From positions 62,001 through 126,000 of the forward strand of contig QCKM01000004.1 in assembly GCA_003215335.1 (NCBI GenBank): a DNA stretch of 64,000 nucleotides, read 5' to 3'. Each line of letters opens with the position of its first letter. Position 1 is the stretch's first letter. Source of the DNA: Prochlorococcus sp. AG-409-P01 (GTDB lineage Bacteria > Cyanobacteriota > Cyanobacteriia > PCC-6307 > Cyanobiaceae). The position numbers and the translations under genes were made by a program. The notes under the pieces were generated by a model, which saw only the letters and a program-made list of their open reading frames with translations, did no database searches and was not told the origin of the DNA. Positions 43,285 to 53,824 of the stretch are shown piece by piece.

Positions 43285-43656
43285 CTAATTGTTAGCAAAT
43301 GTTCCTTGTTTGCTATTGAATTTTCTGCTTTCCCCATGGCTCCAAAATGCTTCTATATCATAGAAACTTCTTTCGTTTGGTTGGAGAATATGAACTATGA
43401 GTTCTCCGTAATCTAGAAGTGCCCACTTGCCTTCATTGACGCCTTCTTTTCTAAGAGGCAATCTTTGTGCTTGCTCCTCAAGTTTATCTTCAACTGATTT
43501 TGCTATTGCACGCACTTGTACATCAGAGAGTCCTCCAGCTATAACCATCCAATCAGCAAGACTTGAAACCTCGTCGACACGTATTAGTTGGATATCTTTT
43601 GCTTTTCTGTCCTCACATGCTTCTGATGCTAATACTGCTAGACATTCACTATCCAT
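43285..43656 (-). CDS. rsfS: Ribosome silencing factor RsfS
   Basis: A 123-residue RsfS/Iojap protein that binds L14 of the large ribosomal subunit and blocks subunit joining when nutrients are scarce. The core ADWMVIAGGLSDVQVRAIAKSVEDKL, then WALLDYGELIVHILQPNERSFYDIEAFW, is a full match. The ATG at 43656 with GAGAA upstream is preferred over 43662. It overlaps the DUF3318 gene by 8 bases and abuts CGLD27, so the three genes are probably one operon. Confidence 0.93.
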   Translation of the reverse strand: MDSECLAVLASEACEDRKAKDIQLIRVDEVSSLADWMVIAGGLSDVQVRAIAKSVEDKLEEQAQRLPLRKEGVNEGKWALLDYGELIVHILQPNERSFYDIEAFWSHGESRKFNSKQGTFANN

Positions 43657-44284
43657 AAACATTCTCGCTGGTTACTGATTGACGAGAACCCATTTGCTCT
43701 GCCATTTCTGCTCTAGCTTTGCTTGCACTCTTCCTTAGGGCTTCTAGACGGTCCTCGTAGAAACTACGTTGTTTCTTTTTGCGAGTCTGATCAACCAACT
43801 CCTTCAAGGCTCCTCCAAGGCTCTTGTAGGCATTTGGAACGCTGTATCCGAAGCGACAAGCAAGATCTATTGCCCTCTCATCAGCTGAAATTGCATCTTG
43901 AAGACGCTTCTCTGAATTGTTTTTTAAGTACAACCTGTAGCCAGCGAATCCCGAGAGGCCTAGTGCCATCAACAGCAAGAGACCGTCTTGTACCCACAGC
44001 TCTCCTATTGCTCCACCGAGGCCAATGGCTAGTGCAGCCATCTCCCAGCCATCTCTAGGGATCGTGTCATTTTGTATGCGGCCGACTTCGTGCCAGAAGA
44101 GCAAATTTCGATGATCAATTGCAAGGTTGTCCCATGGTTCGAGATCGATTTGAATTTCAACCTCGTCACGGCCAATCTCTTCAAGGGTGATTAGAGGTGG
44201 GTCAACTGCTGCAGCTGACTCAACAAACACCCAGCTTTGATTTTCTGGCGGAAGCAACCCCTTCAGGCGTAGGAGCTCGCTCAT
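43649..44284 (-). CDS. DUF3318 family membrane protein
   Basis: A 211-residue protein of the cyanobacterial DUF3318 family. A soluble N-terminal section with WVFVESAAAVDPPLITLEEIG is followed by LLFWHEVGRIQND, a helix pair (LGGAIGELWVQDGLLLLMALGLSGFAGYRLYL) and a basic C-terminal coiled region. The HEVGR motif recalls HExxH-like metal sites but lacks the second His, so no protease role is claimed. The ATG at 44284 has an upstream AGGAG; a TTG 24 bases earlier is less likely. Confidence 0.85.
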   Translation of the reverse strand: MSELLRLKGLLPPENQSWVFVESAAAVDPPLITLEEIGRDEVEIQIDLEPWDNLAIDHRNLLFWHEVGRIQNDTIPRDGWEMAALAIGLGGAIGELWVQDGLLLLMALGLSGFAGYRLYLKNNSEKRLQDAISADERAIDLACRFGYSVPNAYKSLGGALKELVDQTRKKKQRSFYEDRLEALRKSASKARAEMAEQMGSRQSVTSENVYG

Positions 44285-44403
44285 AGGTTCATCTTCTCCT
44301 GATACCAAATTAGCGATTTCATGAGTGTGGGTTGTGTATCTCTTGTTCAGTATTTATTCTTCCGCATGGGAAGCTAGTCGTATTTGCAAGAGCAATCAAC
44401 CCT

Positions 44404-47400
44404 ATGCCCAGGCGGACCGATATTCGTCGCATTCTGTTGCTTGGGTCTGGTCCAATAGTTATTGGACAAGCCTGTGAGTTTGATTATTCAGGGACCCAAG
44501 CTTGTAAAGCATTGAGGGACGAGGGGTTTGAAGTTGTTTTGGTCAATTCGAACCCTGCTTCGATAATGACTGATCCTGAGATGGCGGATCGAACATATAT
44601 TGAGCCGCTCACTTCTGAAGTTGTTACCAAGGTCATTGAATTCGAAAAGCCAGACGCCCTATTGCCAACTATGGGTGGCCAGACAGCCTTGAATTTGGCT
44701 GTGAAGTTGGCAGAGGAAGGCATTCTTGAGCGTTATGGGGTCGACTTGATTGGGGCAGATCTGTCAGCGATACGTAAGGCAGAAGATCGTGAATTGTTCA
44801 AGCTTGCGATGGAAGAGATTGGTGTGAATGTTTGCCCTTCAGGGATAGCTTCAACTTTGGAAGAGGCTGAGTTGGTTGGTAATGAAATAAATAGTTTTCC
44901 TAGAATTATTAGACCAGCTTTTACTTTAGGTGGCAGTGGTGGTGGTATTGCATATAACCCTGAGGAATATCTTTCTATTTGTAAGAGTGGACTTGAAGCA
45001 AGCCCTGTATCTCAAATTTTGGTTGAAAAATCTCTTTTAGGATGGAAAGAATATGAGTTAGAAGTAATGCGAGATTTGGCAGATAATGTTGTTATTGTCT
45101 GCAGTATAGAAAACTTTGATGCAATGGGAGTCCACACGGGAGACTCTATTACTGTCGCTCCTTCGCAGACGCTTACAGACCGAGAATATCAAAGACTTCG
45201 TGATATGGCCATATCAATCATTCGAGAGATTGGTGTCGAAACAGGAGGAAGTAATATTCAATTTGCAATAAATCCTGAAGATGGAGAAGTTGTTGTTATT
45301 GAAATGAATCCCCGTGTAAGCAGATCCTCAGCATTGGCAAGCAAAGCAACAGGATTTCCAATAGCTAAGATTGCAGCAAGGCTTGCCGTTGGATATACAT
45401 TAGATGAAATAGTTAATGATATTACTGCTAAAACCCCAGCATGTTTTGAGCCAACTATTGATTATGTGGTTACCAAAATACCACGATTTGCTTTTGAGAA
45501 ATTCAAAGGAAGTCCTCCCGTTTTGACTACTGCTATGAAATCAGTCGGTGAAGCTATGGCTATAGGCCGCTGTTTTGAGGAGTCATTTCAAAAGGCTATT
45601 AGATCCTTGGAGGTTGGATACTCTGGCTGGGGCTGTGACAGGACTGAACCAAAATATACTAATGTTCAAATTGAACGGCTTCTTAGAATACCTTCGCCAG
45701 AAAGGGTGATTGCTTTACGATCTGCATTTTTAACTGGATTTAGTGATCAAAAAATATATTCTATAAGTAACATAGATCCTTGGTTTATATCTAAACTTAG
45801 GAAATTAATAGACTTCGAAAATGCACATCTCTTAGGTAAAAAGCTTGATGAGATTGATTCGGATACCTTTTTAAGTATTAAGCAATTAGGTTATTCCGAT
45901 GCTCAAATAGCTTGGGCAACAAAAACCAATGAACTCAGTGTTCGCTATAAGAGGATAAGTTTAGGTGTCTTACCTGTTTATAAGACCGTAGATACATGCG
46001 CAGCAGAGTTTTCTTCTGGCACACCTTATTATTACTCTACATATGAACGTCCTTTGTTTAAGTTGAATGATGATGGTAATTATTTTCCGCTACCTCCCCA
46101 GAGCGAACAAACTCCTGAATCCAAACCCAAGGTAATGATATTAGGTGGAGGACCAAATAGAATTGGTCAAGGAATCGAGTTTGATTATTGTTGCTGTCAC
46201 GCCTCATATGCATCTCAAGAAAAAGGTTTTGCAACCATAATGCTTAATAGTAATCCAGAAACTGTTTCAACTGATTATGATACTAGTGACCGACTCTATT
46301 TTGAGCCGCTAACATTAGAGGATGTTCTAAATGTAATTGAAGTTGAGAAACCTGATGGCGTAATTGTTCAGTTTGGTGGGCAAACTCCATTGAAATTGGC
46401 TATGCCATTACTGAGCTGGATGAATACTGATCATGGAAAGAAGATTGGATCATCCATATGGGGGACATCGCCTAATTCAATTGATCAGGCTGAAGATAGA
46501 GAGCAGTTCGAATTGATACTTAGAGAGTTAAATATTCGACAGCCATCTAATGGCATTGCTAGAAGTGAGTCTCAGGCTAAAGCTATAGCAAAACGCATTG
46601 GATATCCTGTAGTTGTTAGGCCTTCTTATGTACTTGGTGGTAGAGCAATGGAGGTTGTTTTTGATGAAAGTGAACTTATTATGTATATGTCTGAGGCATT
46701 TAAAGTTGAACCAGACCATCCTGTTCTAATCGACCAATTTTTAGAAAATGCAATAGAGGTTGATGTAGATGCACTTTGCGATTGTGAAGGGGATGTTGTT
46801 ATTGGAGGTTTGATGGAGCATATCGAACCTGCAGGTATTCATTCAGGTGATTCAGCTTGTTGTTTGCCTACTGTTTCTTTAGGCCAACATTCTCTTTCTA
46901 TAATTAGAGAGTGGACTAAGTTATTGGCTCTAAAGCTTGATGTAAAAGGTTTAATTAATCTGCAATTTGCAGTTCAGAGAAATGACGAGGGCGAAGAGAA
47001 TGTTTATATCATTGAAGCAAATCCTCGAGCTTCTAGAACTGTTCCCTTTGTGGCAAAAGCAACAGGAGTGCCTTTAGCACGATTGGCTACACGAATTATG
47101 GCTGGAGAGACATTGGCTCAGAATGGTTTAAATAAAGAACCTATCCCTCCTCTTCAAGCTATCAAAGAGGCGGTCCTCCCGTTCCGACGTTTTCCTGGAG
47201 CAGATAGTGTTTTAGGCCCAGAGATGAGATCGACTGGAGAGGTAATGGGATCAGCTTCAAAATTTGGAATGGCTTATGCCAAGTCAGAGTTGGCTGCAGG
47301 AGATGGCTTGCCTACCTCTGGGACTGTATTTCTTTCTACACATGATAGGGATAAGAAAGGCCTGATTCCTATAGCAATTCGCTTAGTGAATTTGGGTTTT

Positions 47401-47712
47401 GAACTAATTGCAACAACTGGCACAGCCAACACTCTTGAAGCCGCTGGTTTAAAGGTTAAGTCAGTTCTGAAGGTCCATGAAGGTCGCCCAAATATTGAGG
47501 ATCTAATTCGATCTGGTCAGATTCAATTAGTAATAAATACTCCTATTGGACGTCAAGCGGCACATGATGACAAATATCTCCGTAGAGCAGCGCTTGATTA
47601 TTCGGTGACAACTCTTACAACTTTGGCTGGAGCTAGAGCTGCTGTTGAGGGTATCGCAGCTCTTCAGTCTCAAAATCTTTCGGTTGCAGCTCTTCAGGAT
47701 ATTCATAGTTGA
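44404..47712 (+). CDS. carB: Carbamoyl-phosphate synthase large subunit
   Basis: CarB, 1,102 residues, makes carbamoyl phosphate for arginine and pyrimidine synthesis, with CarA (not in this window) supplying ammonia. Two ATP-grasp halves are clear: the first opens [20 protein letters not shown] and the second repeats as [19 protein letters not shown] near residue 577. [25 protein letters not shown], and [17 protein letters not shown] mark the sites. The last 140 residues are the MGS-like allosteric domain. The ATG at 44404 gives the family N-terminus; an upstream frame start at 44332 adds an unrelated leader. Confidence 0.97.
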   Translation: MPRRTDIRRILLLGSGPIVIGQACEFDYSGTQACKALRDEGFEVVLVNSNPASIMTDPEMADRTYIEPLTSEVVTKVIEFEKPDALLPTMGGQTALNLAVKLAEEGILERYGVDLIGADLSAIRKAEDRELFKLAMEEIGVNVCPSGIASTLEEAELVGNEINSFPRIIRPAFTLGGSGGGIAYNPEEYLSICKSGLEASPVSQILVEKSLLGWKEYELEVMRDLADNVVIVCSIENFDAMGVHTGDSITVAPSQTLTDREYQRLRDMAISIIREIGVETGGSNIQFAINPEDGEVVVIEMNPRVSRSSALASKATGFPIAKIAARLAVGYTLDEIVNDITAKTPACFEPTIDYVVTKIPRFAFEKFKGSPPVLTTAMKSVGEAMAIGRCFEESFQKAIRSLEVGYSGWGCDRTEPKYTNVQIERLLRIPSPERVIALRSAFLTGFSDQKIYSISNIDPWFISKLRKLIDFENAHLLGKKLDEIDSDTFLSIKQLGYSDAQIAWATKTNELSVRYKRISLGVLPVYKTVDTCAAEFSSGTPYYYSTYERPLFKLNDDGNYFPLPPQSEQTPESKPKVMILGGGPNRIGQGIEFDYCCCHASYASQEKGFATIMLNSNPETVSTDYDTSDRLYFEPLTLEDVLNVIEVEKPDGVIVQFGGQTPLKLAMPLLSWMNTDHGKKIGSSIWGTSPNSIDQAEDREQFELILRELNIRQPSNGIARSESQAKAIAKRIGYPVVVRPSYVLGGRAMEVVFDESELIMYMSEAFKVEPDHPVLIDQFLENAIEVDVDALCDCEGDVVIGGLMEHIEPAGIHSGDSACCLPTVSLGQHSLSIIREWTKLLALKLDVKGLINLQFAVQRNDEGEENVYIIEANPRASRTVPFVAKATGVPLARLATRIMAGETLAQNGLNKEPIPPLQAIKEAVLPFRRFPGADSVLGPEMRSTGEVMGSASKFGMAYAKSELAAGDGLPTSGTVFLSTHDRDKKGLIPIAIRLVNLGFELIATTGTANTLEAAGLKVKSVLKVHEGRPNIEDLIRSGQIQLVINTPIGRQAAHDDKYLRRAALDYSVTTLTTLAGARAAVEGIAALQSQNLSVAALQDIHS

Positions 47713-47755
47713 ATAGTATTAGGGTGCATACAATCATTGAATTAAAATTTCAACA

Positions 47756-48448
47756 GTGATTGCTAGTAATTCATCTATTGATTTGTCTCGAGGTAGTGAC
47801 TGTAGAGAGGCATTCAAGGCTGCCTATCAGAATCGGTATACATGGGAGCCCACATTCCCTGGTTATATCGGAACCTGCATCTTTGAGCAGCCAGGCACAC
47901 TAATCAAAGGTAACTTTGAAGTTGGTTCTGATTTGAAAGCTAAAGTCATAGGTGTTGATGATGAAATTATAGAAAAGTCGATTTCATCTCAACTTTGGGA
48001 AGTAGCTATCCACAGAGTTAGAAGAAGTTTTGAAAAAGTTCATGGTGAAAATACTTTTGCTGTTGGTGATATAGATGAAGATGGTATTGAAGTTATTGTT
48101 GGGGGTAAAAATAAAGGTGATAGATATAGAATTAAGGATGATGTAGTGACAATGGTTTATAGACATATCCATGGCAGTTTGATTTCTATTTTTACAACAG
48201 GTATTACTAATACAGCCCATGGATACTTGAGCCACACTTATACAAGTCAATACCTTGATCCAACTACTTCAGTCCCAGTTTCTGCTTTAAAACAGTTCAC
48301 GGATACGTTTAACCCTTTATATAAAGATGGACCCTGGGTCCTAGCAGAAAGAGTTGTTAAAACAGATCCTCATAATCAAAATCAGCCATCAACCCAATCG
48401 TTTAAGTTCCTGGATATGAAGTTGCCGGCAATTAACGTTGCCACCTGA
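47756..48448 (+). CDS. DUF3386 family protein
   Basis: A 230-residue cyanobacterial protein. Segments REAFKAAYQNRYTWEPTFPGYIG, VHRxRRSFEKVHG-like AIHRVRRSFEKVHG and the final LAERVV block fit DUF3386, a beta-rich family of unknown role in cyanobacteria and plants. The GTG at 47756 is chosen because no ATG lies near. It follows carB by 43 bases on the same strand. Confidence 0.85.
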   Translation: MIASNSSIDLSRGSDCREAFKAAYQNRYTWEPTFPGYIGTCIFEQPGTLIKGNFEVGSDLKAKVIGVDDEIIEKSISSQLWEVAIHRVRRSFEKVHGENTFAVGDIDEDGIEVIVGGKNKGDRYRIKDDVVTMVYRHIHGSLISIFTTGITNTAHGYLSHTYTSQYLDPTTSVPVSALKQFTDTFNPLYKDGPWVLAERVVKTDPHNQNQPSTQSFKFLDMKLPAINVAT

Positions 48449-48492
48449 GGAACCTTGTGACAACATCTCTCACAGCCTGCAACAAAATTTAA

Positions 48493-49896
48493 GTGCTTTC
48501 ATTACCCAACACGTTTTACCCCGTGCAGTGGTTCGCTCAGACACCATCACTTTTTGAATCTTTTGTTGAGGCTGTAAATACTCCCTTAAATAATTTTGCT
48601 TGGGGTTGGCCAACCGTCATTTTAATAGCCCTTACTGGTTTGGTTTTGATGATTGGCCTTGGGTTTATGCCTTTAGTTCGATTGCCATATGGATTACGGA
48701 TGCTGTTCCAACCTGAGAAACGGTTAGCAAATGACGGCGAGATAAGTCCTTTTCAAGCCCTTATGACGTCGCTTTCGGCAACTATTGGTACAGGAAATAT
48801 TGCTGGTGTTGCAGCCGCAATTGCAGTGGGTGGACCTGGCGCGGTTTTCTGGATGTGGCTAATAGCAATATTTGGAATCGCTACTAAATATTCGGAAACT
48901 GTTCTTGCTGTTCATTTCAGAGAGGTTGATTCCATTGGGAATCATGTTGGTGGTCCAATGTATTACATACGTAATGGTCTTGGATCTCGATGGGCCTGGC
49001 TTGGAGGAGTGTTTGCTCTTTTCGGAATGCTTGCAGCATTCGGTATTGGTAATGGTGTTCAATGTTTTGAAGTCTCAAGCGCTTTATTGACCATTGGCAT
49101 ACCAAGGCTGGTCACTGGCACTATTCTCGCTTTGCTTGTATTCGGTGTAACCATTGGTGGGATAACAAGGATTGCAAAGGCTGCATCTGCAATTGTTCCT
49201 GTTATGGCTGTTTTTTATGTTGCAGCCTGTCTTCTGATAATTATCAGCAATATTTCCGAAGTCCCTAGTGCCTTCTCAACTATTTTTTCAAATGCTTTTT
49301 CAGGAAAAGCAGCTGCTGGAGGGACAATGGCTCAAGTTGTATTAATGGGCTTTAAGCGCGGAATATTTTCTAATGAAGCTGGCTTGGGAAGTGCGCCAAT
49401 AGCTCACGCTGCTGCAAACACTAATGATCCTGTTCGCCAAGGCACTATTGCCATGTTGGGCACCTTCATTGACACGATCGTGATTTGTACTATGACCGCC
49501 TTAGTAATTATCACAACTGGCGCTTATCAAGGTGGTCAATCAGGTGCTGACCTTTCAATAGCTGCTTTTAATAGTGGATTAAGTGGAACTGGTTGGATAG
49601 TTACAGCTGGACTTGTTGTTTTTGCATTTACGACAGTACTTGGTTGGAGCTTTTATGGAGAACGGTGTACAGAATTCCTTTTCGGAGTTAAAGCAATCCT
49701 CCCATTCAGACTGGTTTGGGTGACTGTTGTTGTTATCGGTTCAGTGGTCGGTAACCGCGGAATAGTTTGGGCTGTCGCAGACACCCTTAATGGACTCATG
49801 GCTATACCTAATTTAATTGCTCTTCTTTTACTCTCAGGAACAGTATTTAAACTTTCTCGCCAATACGACTTCTCTTCTCAAAGTCAAAGGCCTTAA
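48493..49896 (+). CDS. Sodium:alanine/glycine symporter (AgcS family)
   Basis: A 467-residue AgcS transporter with about eleven membrane helices. The family signature GTGNIAGVAAAIAVGGPGAVFWMW lies near residue 97, and FKRGIFSNEAGLGSAPIAHAAANT near 291, both of which build the sodium and substrate sites. It takes up alanine or glycine with sodium. The GTG start follows DUF3386 by 44 bases. Together with the amino-acid ABC system it shows capacity for amino-acid uptake. Confidence 0.93.
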   Translation: MLSLPNTFYPVQWFAQTPSLFESFVEAVNTPLNNFAWGWPTVILIALTGLVLMIGLGFMPLVRLPYGLRMLFQPEKRLANDGEISPFQALMTSLSATIGTGNIAGVAAAIAVGGPGAVFWMWLIAIFGIATKYSETVLAVHFREVDSIGNHVGGPMYYIRNGLGSRWAWLGGVFALFGMLAAFGIGNGVQCFEVSSALLTIGIPRLVTGTILALLVFGVTIGGITRIAKAASAIVPVMAVFYVAACLLIIISNISEVPSAFSTIFSNAFSGKAAAGGTMAQVVLMGFKRGIFSNEAGLGSAPIAHAAANTNDPVRQGTIAMLGTFIDTIVICTMTALVIITTGAYQGGQSGADLSIAAFNSGLSGTGWIVTAGLVVFAFTTVLGWSFYGERCTEFLFGVKAILPFRLVWVTVVVIGSVVGNRGIVWAVADTLNGLMAIPNLIALLLLSGTVFKLSRQYDFSSQSQRP

Positions 49897-49904
49897 GTAA
49901 TTTC

Positions 49905-50132
49905 CTACTCAATTGGAGTCACTGACTTGAGTTTTTCATTTAATTGCATGGCTAGTGTCTTACGACCTACTGCAAGGACTTTTAAGGTGTCCTCATGCAT
50001 TCTTAATTGGGCATCAGCAACTTGCATGCCTCTGACTAATTCTTTTAGGTCATCTGGCAGAGCATTGAGGTCATAGCGCTTGCCCTCGAAAGTCAGAATA
50101 GGGTCTAGTTTTTTCCCTGTTGGGTCATTCAT
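49905..50132 (-). CDS. Small protein, DUF6447-like
   Basis: A 75-residue protein beginning MNDPTGKKLDPILTFEGKRY, with a DLNALPDDLKELVRGMQVAD helix and a final helical tail (MQLNEKLKSV). The layout of a short beta hairpin and two helices matches DUF6447. The ATG at 50132 is favoured over 50186, which adds a Lys/Asn-rich lead. Function unknown; it converges on the symporter gene. Confidence 0.72.
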   Translation of the reverse strand: MNDPTGKKLDPILTFEGKRYDLNALPDDLKELVRGMQVADAQLRMHEDTLKVLAVGRKTLAMQLNEKLKSVTPIE

Positions 50133-50241
50133 AGTTAGATCAATAGAAAGTTTTTTGCAGTTAAAGTTTGAGATCTTGTGATTCAATTTGGGAGATTAAT
50201 TCAAGACTCTTACCCAAACGAAGTATCTGAACCTCTCAGTT

Positions 50242-51981
50242 TCACGATAAATCCCTAATGATCTGCCTTTCACAGAACTCTCTATAACGACCTCCCCTTT
50301 TCATAAGTTCGTCATGAGTGCCTAAATCACAAACGCATCCTTTTTCTATGACAACTATTTGATCTGCCTCTTGAACTGTTGCTAGACGATGTGCAATTAC
50401 TAATACAGTTCGCCCTTTCATTGCTTGGCGGAGACCAACTTTTACTGCTTCTTCCGCTTCTGCATCTAATGCACTTGTTGCTTCGTCTAGTAAAAGTATT
50501 GCCGGATTACCAAGCACAGCCCTTGCTATAGCAAGCCTCTGCAATTGGCCTCCAGACAGATTGCTACCCCTTTCTTCAAGGTGTGTTGCGTAGCCATCGG
50601 GTAATGCAATTATGAAATCATGAGCATTGGCAAGCTTTGCGGCTCGTATTATTTCTTCTTGAGTGGCTGAACGTCCAAACCGAATTGAATCAGAAATTGA
50701 TCCAGAGAAAATAATACTCTGCTGTGGCACCAATGCAATTTGTCTACGCAATTGTTTACTACGTATAGAGTTGATTTCAATTCCATCTATTAATATTTCA
50801 CCTGTTTGAGGGCTATTGAAACGTAGTAATAGTGAAAATAATGTGCTTTTGCCTGCTCCAGAGGGGCCAACTAGAGCAACTACTTGACCGATAGTTGCTG
50901 TGAGACAGAAATCTTTTAATACTGGTTTTCCTTGTTCATACCAAAAATTAACATTACTAATGTTCAAATCACCTTTTATAGCTGTAACTTCTATAGACCT
51001 ATTTAAATCTATAGGTTCAAGTGGTTCTCGCTCAATTCTTCTTAGCCTTCTTAAGGAAGCTTGCCCTTGCTGGAATTCGTTAAAGTTTGTAGTTAGGTGG
51101 CTTATTGGGTCTATGAGCATTAGTAATGCGGCTACATAGCTGCTAAAACCTTGTCCATCTAGCCCGCCACTTTGAATTCTAATTGCGCCTATCGTAAGGA
51201 TAGTGAGTATCCCTGCAGCTTCAATAAAGCCTACAACTGGATGCTGCAATGAAAGCAATTTGAGGGTCCTAAACCTTGCTTGCCTATGTAAATCTATTTC
51301 CCTATCAAAACGCTTTTGAAGCCATTCTTCTGCTGCAAAAGCTCTTACTAAACTTATGCCGTTTATAGCTTCTCCTAAAAGACTTGCTAAGTCGCTAACT
51401 TGCTTCTGACTCTTTTCTGCTGTATTCATTACTCTGGCTCCGAATTGGCTGACTAAGATTGCTATCAAAGGTGCAAGCATTAATGTTGCAAGAGATAATT
51501 CCCAATCCAACCAGAGCATATAGCTGAAAACAGCTATTAACTGCAGCAAACAAGGTGTAGTGTCTTGAATTGTTTTATAAATAACTTCCCCAACTCGGTC
51601 CGCATCTTCTGTTAACCGATATGTTAGGTCTCCTGATGAAAGCTTCTCAATGGCTCCTAATTCGATTCTTTGCAGCTTTTGGAATAACTCTCTTCGAAGA
51701 TTTTGACTTATATATAGTGCTGGCCCAGCAAATAGAATATCTTGTCCAAACTGCGCGATTTTTTGCAATAGAAAAATAATTAGTGCTAAAGAAATAACTT
51801 TAATTACTAGTGATAATTCTCCTGCGCCTATTGCAGGGATCAGTTGTCCAGCAAGCCATGCAAGTATGGGCCAGCATCCGACATAGATGATCATGCAGGT
51901 ACTTCCCCATATGAGGGGGCGTACGTGAGGTTTTAATTGAGGTAGCAGTCTTCGAAAGCCTGCTTCTGATTCTGAAAACAT
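50242..51981 (-). CDS. ABC exporter, fused permease and ATPase (MsbA-like)
   Basis: A 579-residue half-transporter. Six membrane helices span about 20-310. The ATPase half has Walker A GPSGAGKST near 373, Q-loop VPQQSIIFSGSIS, signature LSGGQLQRLAIARAV, Walker B ILLLDEATSALD and the switch His in VIAHRLA. Dimers export lipids, peptides or drugs; the cargo is unknown. It is divergent from the S4 gene, 43 bases away, so shared promoter DNA is short. Confidence 0.94.
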   Translation of the reverse strand: MFSESEAGFRRLLPQLKPHVRPLIWGSTCMIIYVGCWPILAWLAGQLIPAIGAGELSLVIKVISLALIIFLLQKIAQFGQDILFAGPALYISQNLRRELFQKLQRIELGAIEKLSSGDLTYRLTEDADRVGEVIYKTIQDTTPCLLQLIAVFSYMLWLDWELSLATLMLAPLIAILVSQFGARVMNTAEKSQKQVSDLASLLGEAINGISLVRAFAAEEWLQKRFDREIDLHRQARFRTLKLLSLQHPVVGFIEAAGILTILTIGAIRIQSGGLDGQGFSSYVAALLMLIDPISHLTTNFNEFQQGQASLRRLRRIEREPLEPIDLNRSIEVTAIKGDLNISNVNFWYEQGKPVLKDFCLTATIGQVVALVGPSGAGKSTLFSLLLRFNSPQTGEILIDGIEINSIRSKQLRRQIALVPQQSIIFSGSISDSIRFGRSATQEEIIRAAKLANAHDFIIALPDGYATHLEERGSNLSGGQLQRLAIARAVLGNPAILLLDEATSALDAEAEEAVKVGLRQAMKGRTVLVIAHRLATVQEADQIVVIEKGCVCDLGTHDELMKRGGRYREFCERQIIRDLS

Positions 51982-52024
51982 CGCGTCACACTATCAAGCT
52001 TGATGGACTGGCTTTTTTAAAATC

Positions 52025-52222
52025 ATGAAGCTTGATCAATTCCTTAAATGGCAGGGCTGGGTGGCGACCGGCGGCGAGGCAAAACACCTTATAAAATCAG
52101 GCGAGGTGATGGTAAACGGTTCTGTTGAAACTAGACGCGGAAGAAAATTAAACCCTACTGACATAGTTCGTTTTGGCGATGAGGAGGGCTGCATCTCTAG
52201 GATTAGAAGTTATGGGCCATAA
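52025..52222 (+). CDS. Small S4-domain RNA-binding protein (YbcJ/YaaA-like)
   Basis: A 65-residue protein that is one S4 fold: MKLDQFLKWQGWVATGGEAK, then IKSGEVMVNGSVETRRGRKL. S4 domains bind structured RNA, often rRNA. Small free versions like E. coli YbcJ are of this size. It precedes tpiA by 32 bases on the same strand and may share its transcript. Confidence 0.88.
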   Translation: MKLDQFLKWQGWVATGGEAKHLIKSGEVMVNGSVETRRGRKLNPTDIVRFGDEEGCISRIRSYGP

Positions 52223-52254
52223 GTTGTCCAATGCTTAGTTAAGAGGAGTAACCC

Positions 52255-52986
52255 GTGCGTAAACCTGTTATTGCAGGAAATTGGAAGATGCACATGACTT
52301 GTGCTGAGGCACGGTCTTACATGGCAACCTTTCTCCCGTTAATTGAAAACACTTCTGACGACCGACATTTAGTTATTGCACCTCCATTCACTGCCATCTC
52401 AACTGTTGCAGAGATTGTTCGAAATACTTCTCTTGAGATATCTAGTCAGAACGTCCACTGGGAGGATCAGGGGGCATATACAGCAGAAGTATCCCCAACT
52501 ATGCTTCTTGAGCATAAAGTCCGATACGCAATAGTTGGACACAGTGAACCTCGCAAATATTTCAGCGAAAGTGATGAGCAAATTAATAGAAGGGCTATTT
52601 CCGCTCAGAGACATGGTCTTATTCCAATAGTTTGCGTTGGTGAGACCGATGAACAAAGAGAGAGGGGAGAAGCTGAGCGTGTAATTAGACGTCAGGTTGA
52701 GCAAGGATTAGAAGGCACTTCTTGTGAGAATCTTGTAGTTGCCTATGAACCGATATGGGCAATAGGTACTGGAAAGACTTGCGCGGCAACAGAAGCTAAT
52801 CGAATCTGTGGCTTGATCCGTAGTTGGGTTGGTTCTTCAAACTTGATAATTCAATATGGAGGGTCTGTTAAACCAGCAAACATAGATGAGTTGATGGCCA
52901 TGAGTGATATTGATGGTGTACTTGTAGGAGGTGCTTCATTAGACCCAGATAGTTTTGCTCGAATTGCCAACTACAACATCATTTGA
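52255..52986 (+). CDS. tpiA: Triosephosphate isomerase
   Basis: Interconverts dihydroxyacetone phosphate and glyceraldehyde 3-phosphate in the Calvin cycle and glycolysis. Catalytic residues are Lys11 (AGNWKMH), His96 (VGHSEPR, usually GHSERR) and Glu165 ([12 protein letters not shown]). Length 243 is normal for cyanobacteria. An AGAGGAG at 52242-52248 sets the GTG start at 52255. The last 32 bases overlap folP in another frame. Confidence 0.97.
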   Translation: MRKPVIAGNWKMHMTCAEARSYMATFLPLIENTSDDRHLVIAPPFTAISTVAEIVRNTSLEISSQNVHWEDQGAYTAEVSPTMLLEHKVRYAIVGHSEPRKYFSESDEQINRRAISAQRHGLIPIVCVGETDEQRERGEAERVIRRQVEQGLEGTSCENLVVAYEPIWAIGTGKTCAATEANRICGLIRSWVGSSNLIIQYGGSVKPANIDELMAMSDIDGVLVGGASLDPDSFARIANYNII

Positions 52987-53806
52987 AGGCCCTTTCGGAA
53001 TTGATTTGGGGCAAACGACAGCTGTAATGGGCGTAATTAATATCACGCCTGATTCATTTAGTGATGGGGGAGCTTTTCTTGATCCTCAAAATGCTTTGCT
53101 AAGAGCTGATTCTTATTTACATGAAGGGGCTGAAGTTATTGACTTGGGTGCCCAAAGTACTCGTCCTGGAGCTGAAGAAGTTGGTGTTGAGGAGGAATTG
53201 AGCCGATTGATACCTGTGTTGAAAGCGATACGCTCGAAACATCCAAATGTATTGATTTCAGTTGATACTTTTTGGGCAGAAGTTGCTGAAAAAAGTCTCG
53301 AAGAAGGCGCAAGTTGGATTAATGATGTAAGTGGTGGAACAAAGGATCCTGCGATGCTTGGCGTTGTTGCGGCTAGAAATTGCCCTTTTGTACTTATGCA
53401 TAGCCGTGGAAACAGTCATACTATGGATCGACTTGCTACTTATAAAGATGTAGTGGAAGAAGTTCGCATGGAACTTTTATCGCGAACTGAAAGTGCATAT
53501 GCTGCTGGTATTAATCTAGAAAAGTTAATTTGGGACCCTGGATTAGGTTTTGCGAAGAATAATGTTCAAAATATTGTTCTACTTAGAAACCTTGAGAGGT
53601 TATCTTCAGATGGGTTTCCTCTTTTAGTTGGACCATCGCGGAAACGTTTTATTGGAGCTGTTCTTGATGAGCCCAATCCAAATAAGCGCATTATGGGAAC
53701 AGCTGCAGTTGTATGTAGGTGCGTTCAGGCAGGAGTTGCAATTGTACGTGTACATGATGTATCTGAAACAATTCAGACTGTGCGAATGGCATCAGCTATC
53801 TGGTAA
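52955..53806 (+). CDS. folP: Dihydropteroate synthase
   Basis: Joins p-aminobenzoate to hydroxymethyl-dihydropterin pyrophosphate in folate synthesis. [18 protein letters not shown] near residue 24, [37 protein letters not shown] and [11 protein letters not shown] are the standard sites. TTG at 52955 overlaps tpiA by 32 bases; a TTG at 52964 is an alternative and no ATG lies upstream of the conserved core. Translational coupling with tpiA is likely. Confidence 0.95.
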   Translation: MLELPTTTSFEGPFGIDLGQTTAVMGVINITPDSFSDGGAFLDPQNALLRADSYLHEGAEVIDLGAQSTRPGAEEVGVEEELSRLIPVLKAIRSKHPNVLISVDTFWAEVAEKSLEEGASWINDVSGGTKDPAMLGVVAARNCPFVLMHSRGNSHTMDRLATYKDVVEEVRMELLSRTESAYAAGINLEKLIWDPGLGFAKNNVQNIVLLRNLERLSSDGFPLLVGPSRKRFIGAVLDEPNPNKRIMGTAAVVCRCVQAGVAIVRVHDVSETIQTVRMASAIW

Positions 53807-53824
53807 ATCCAAAAAGGTTTATAT

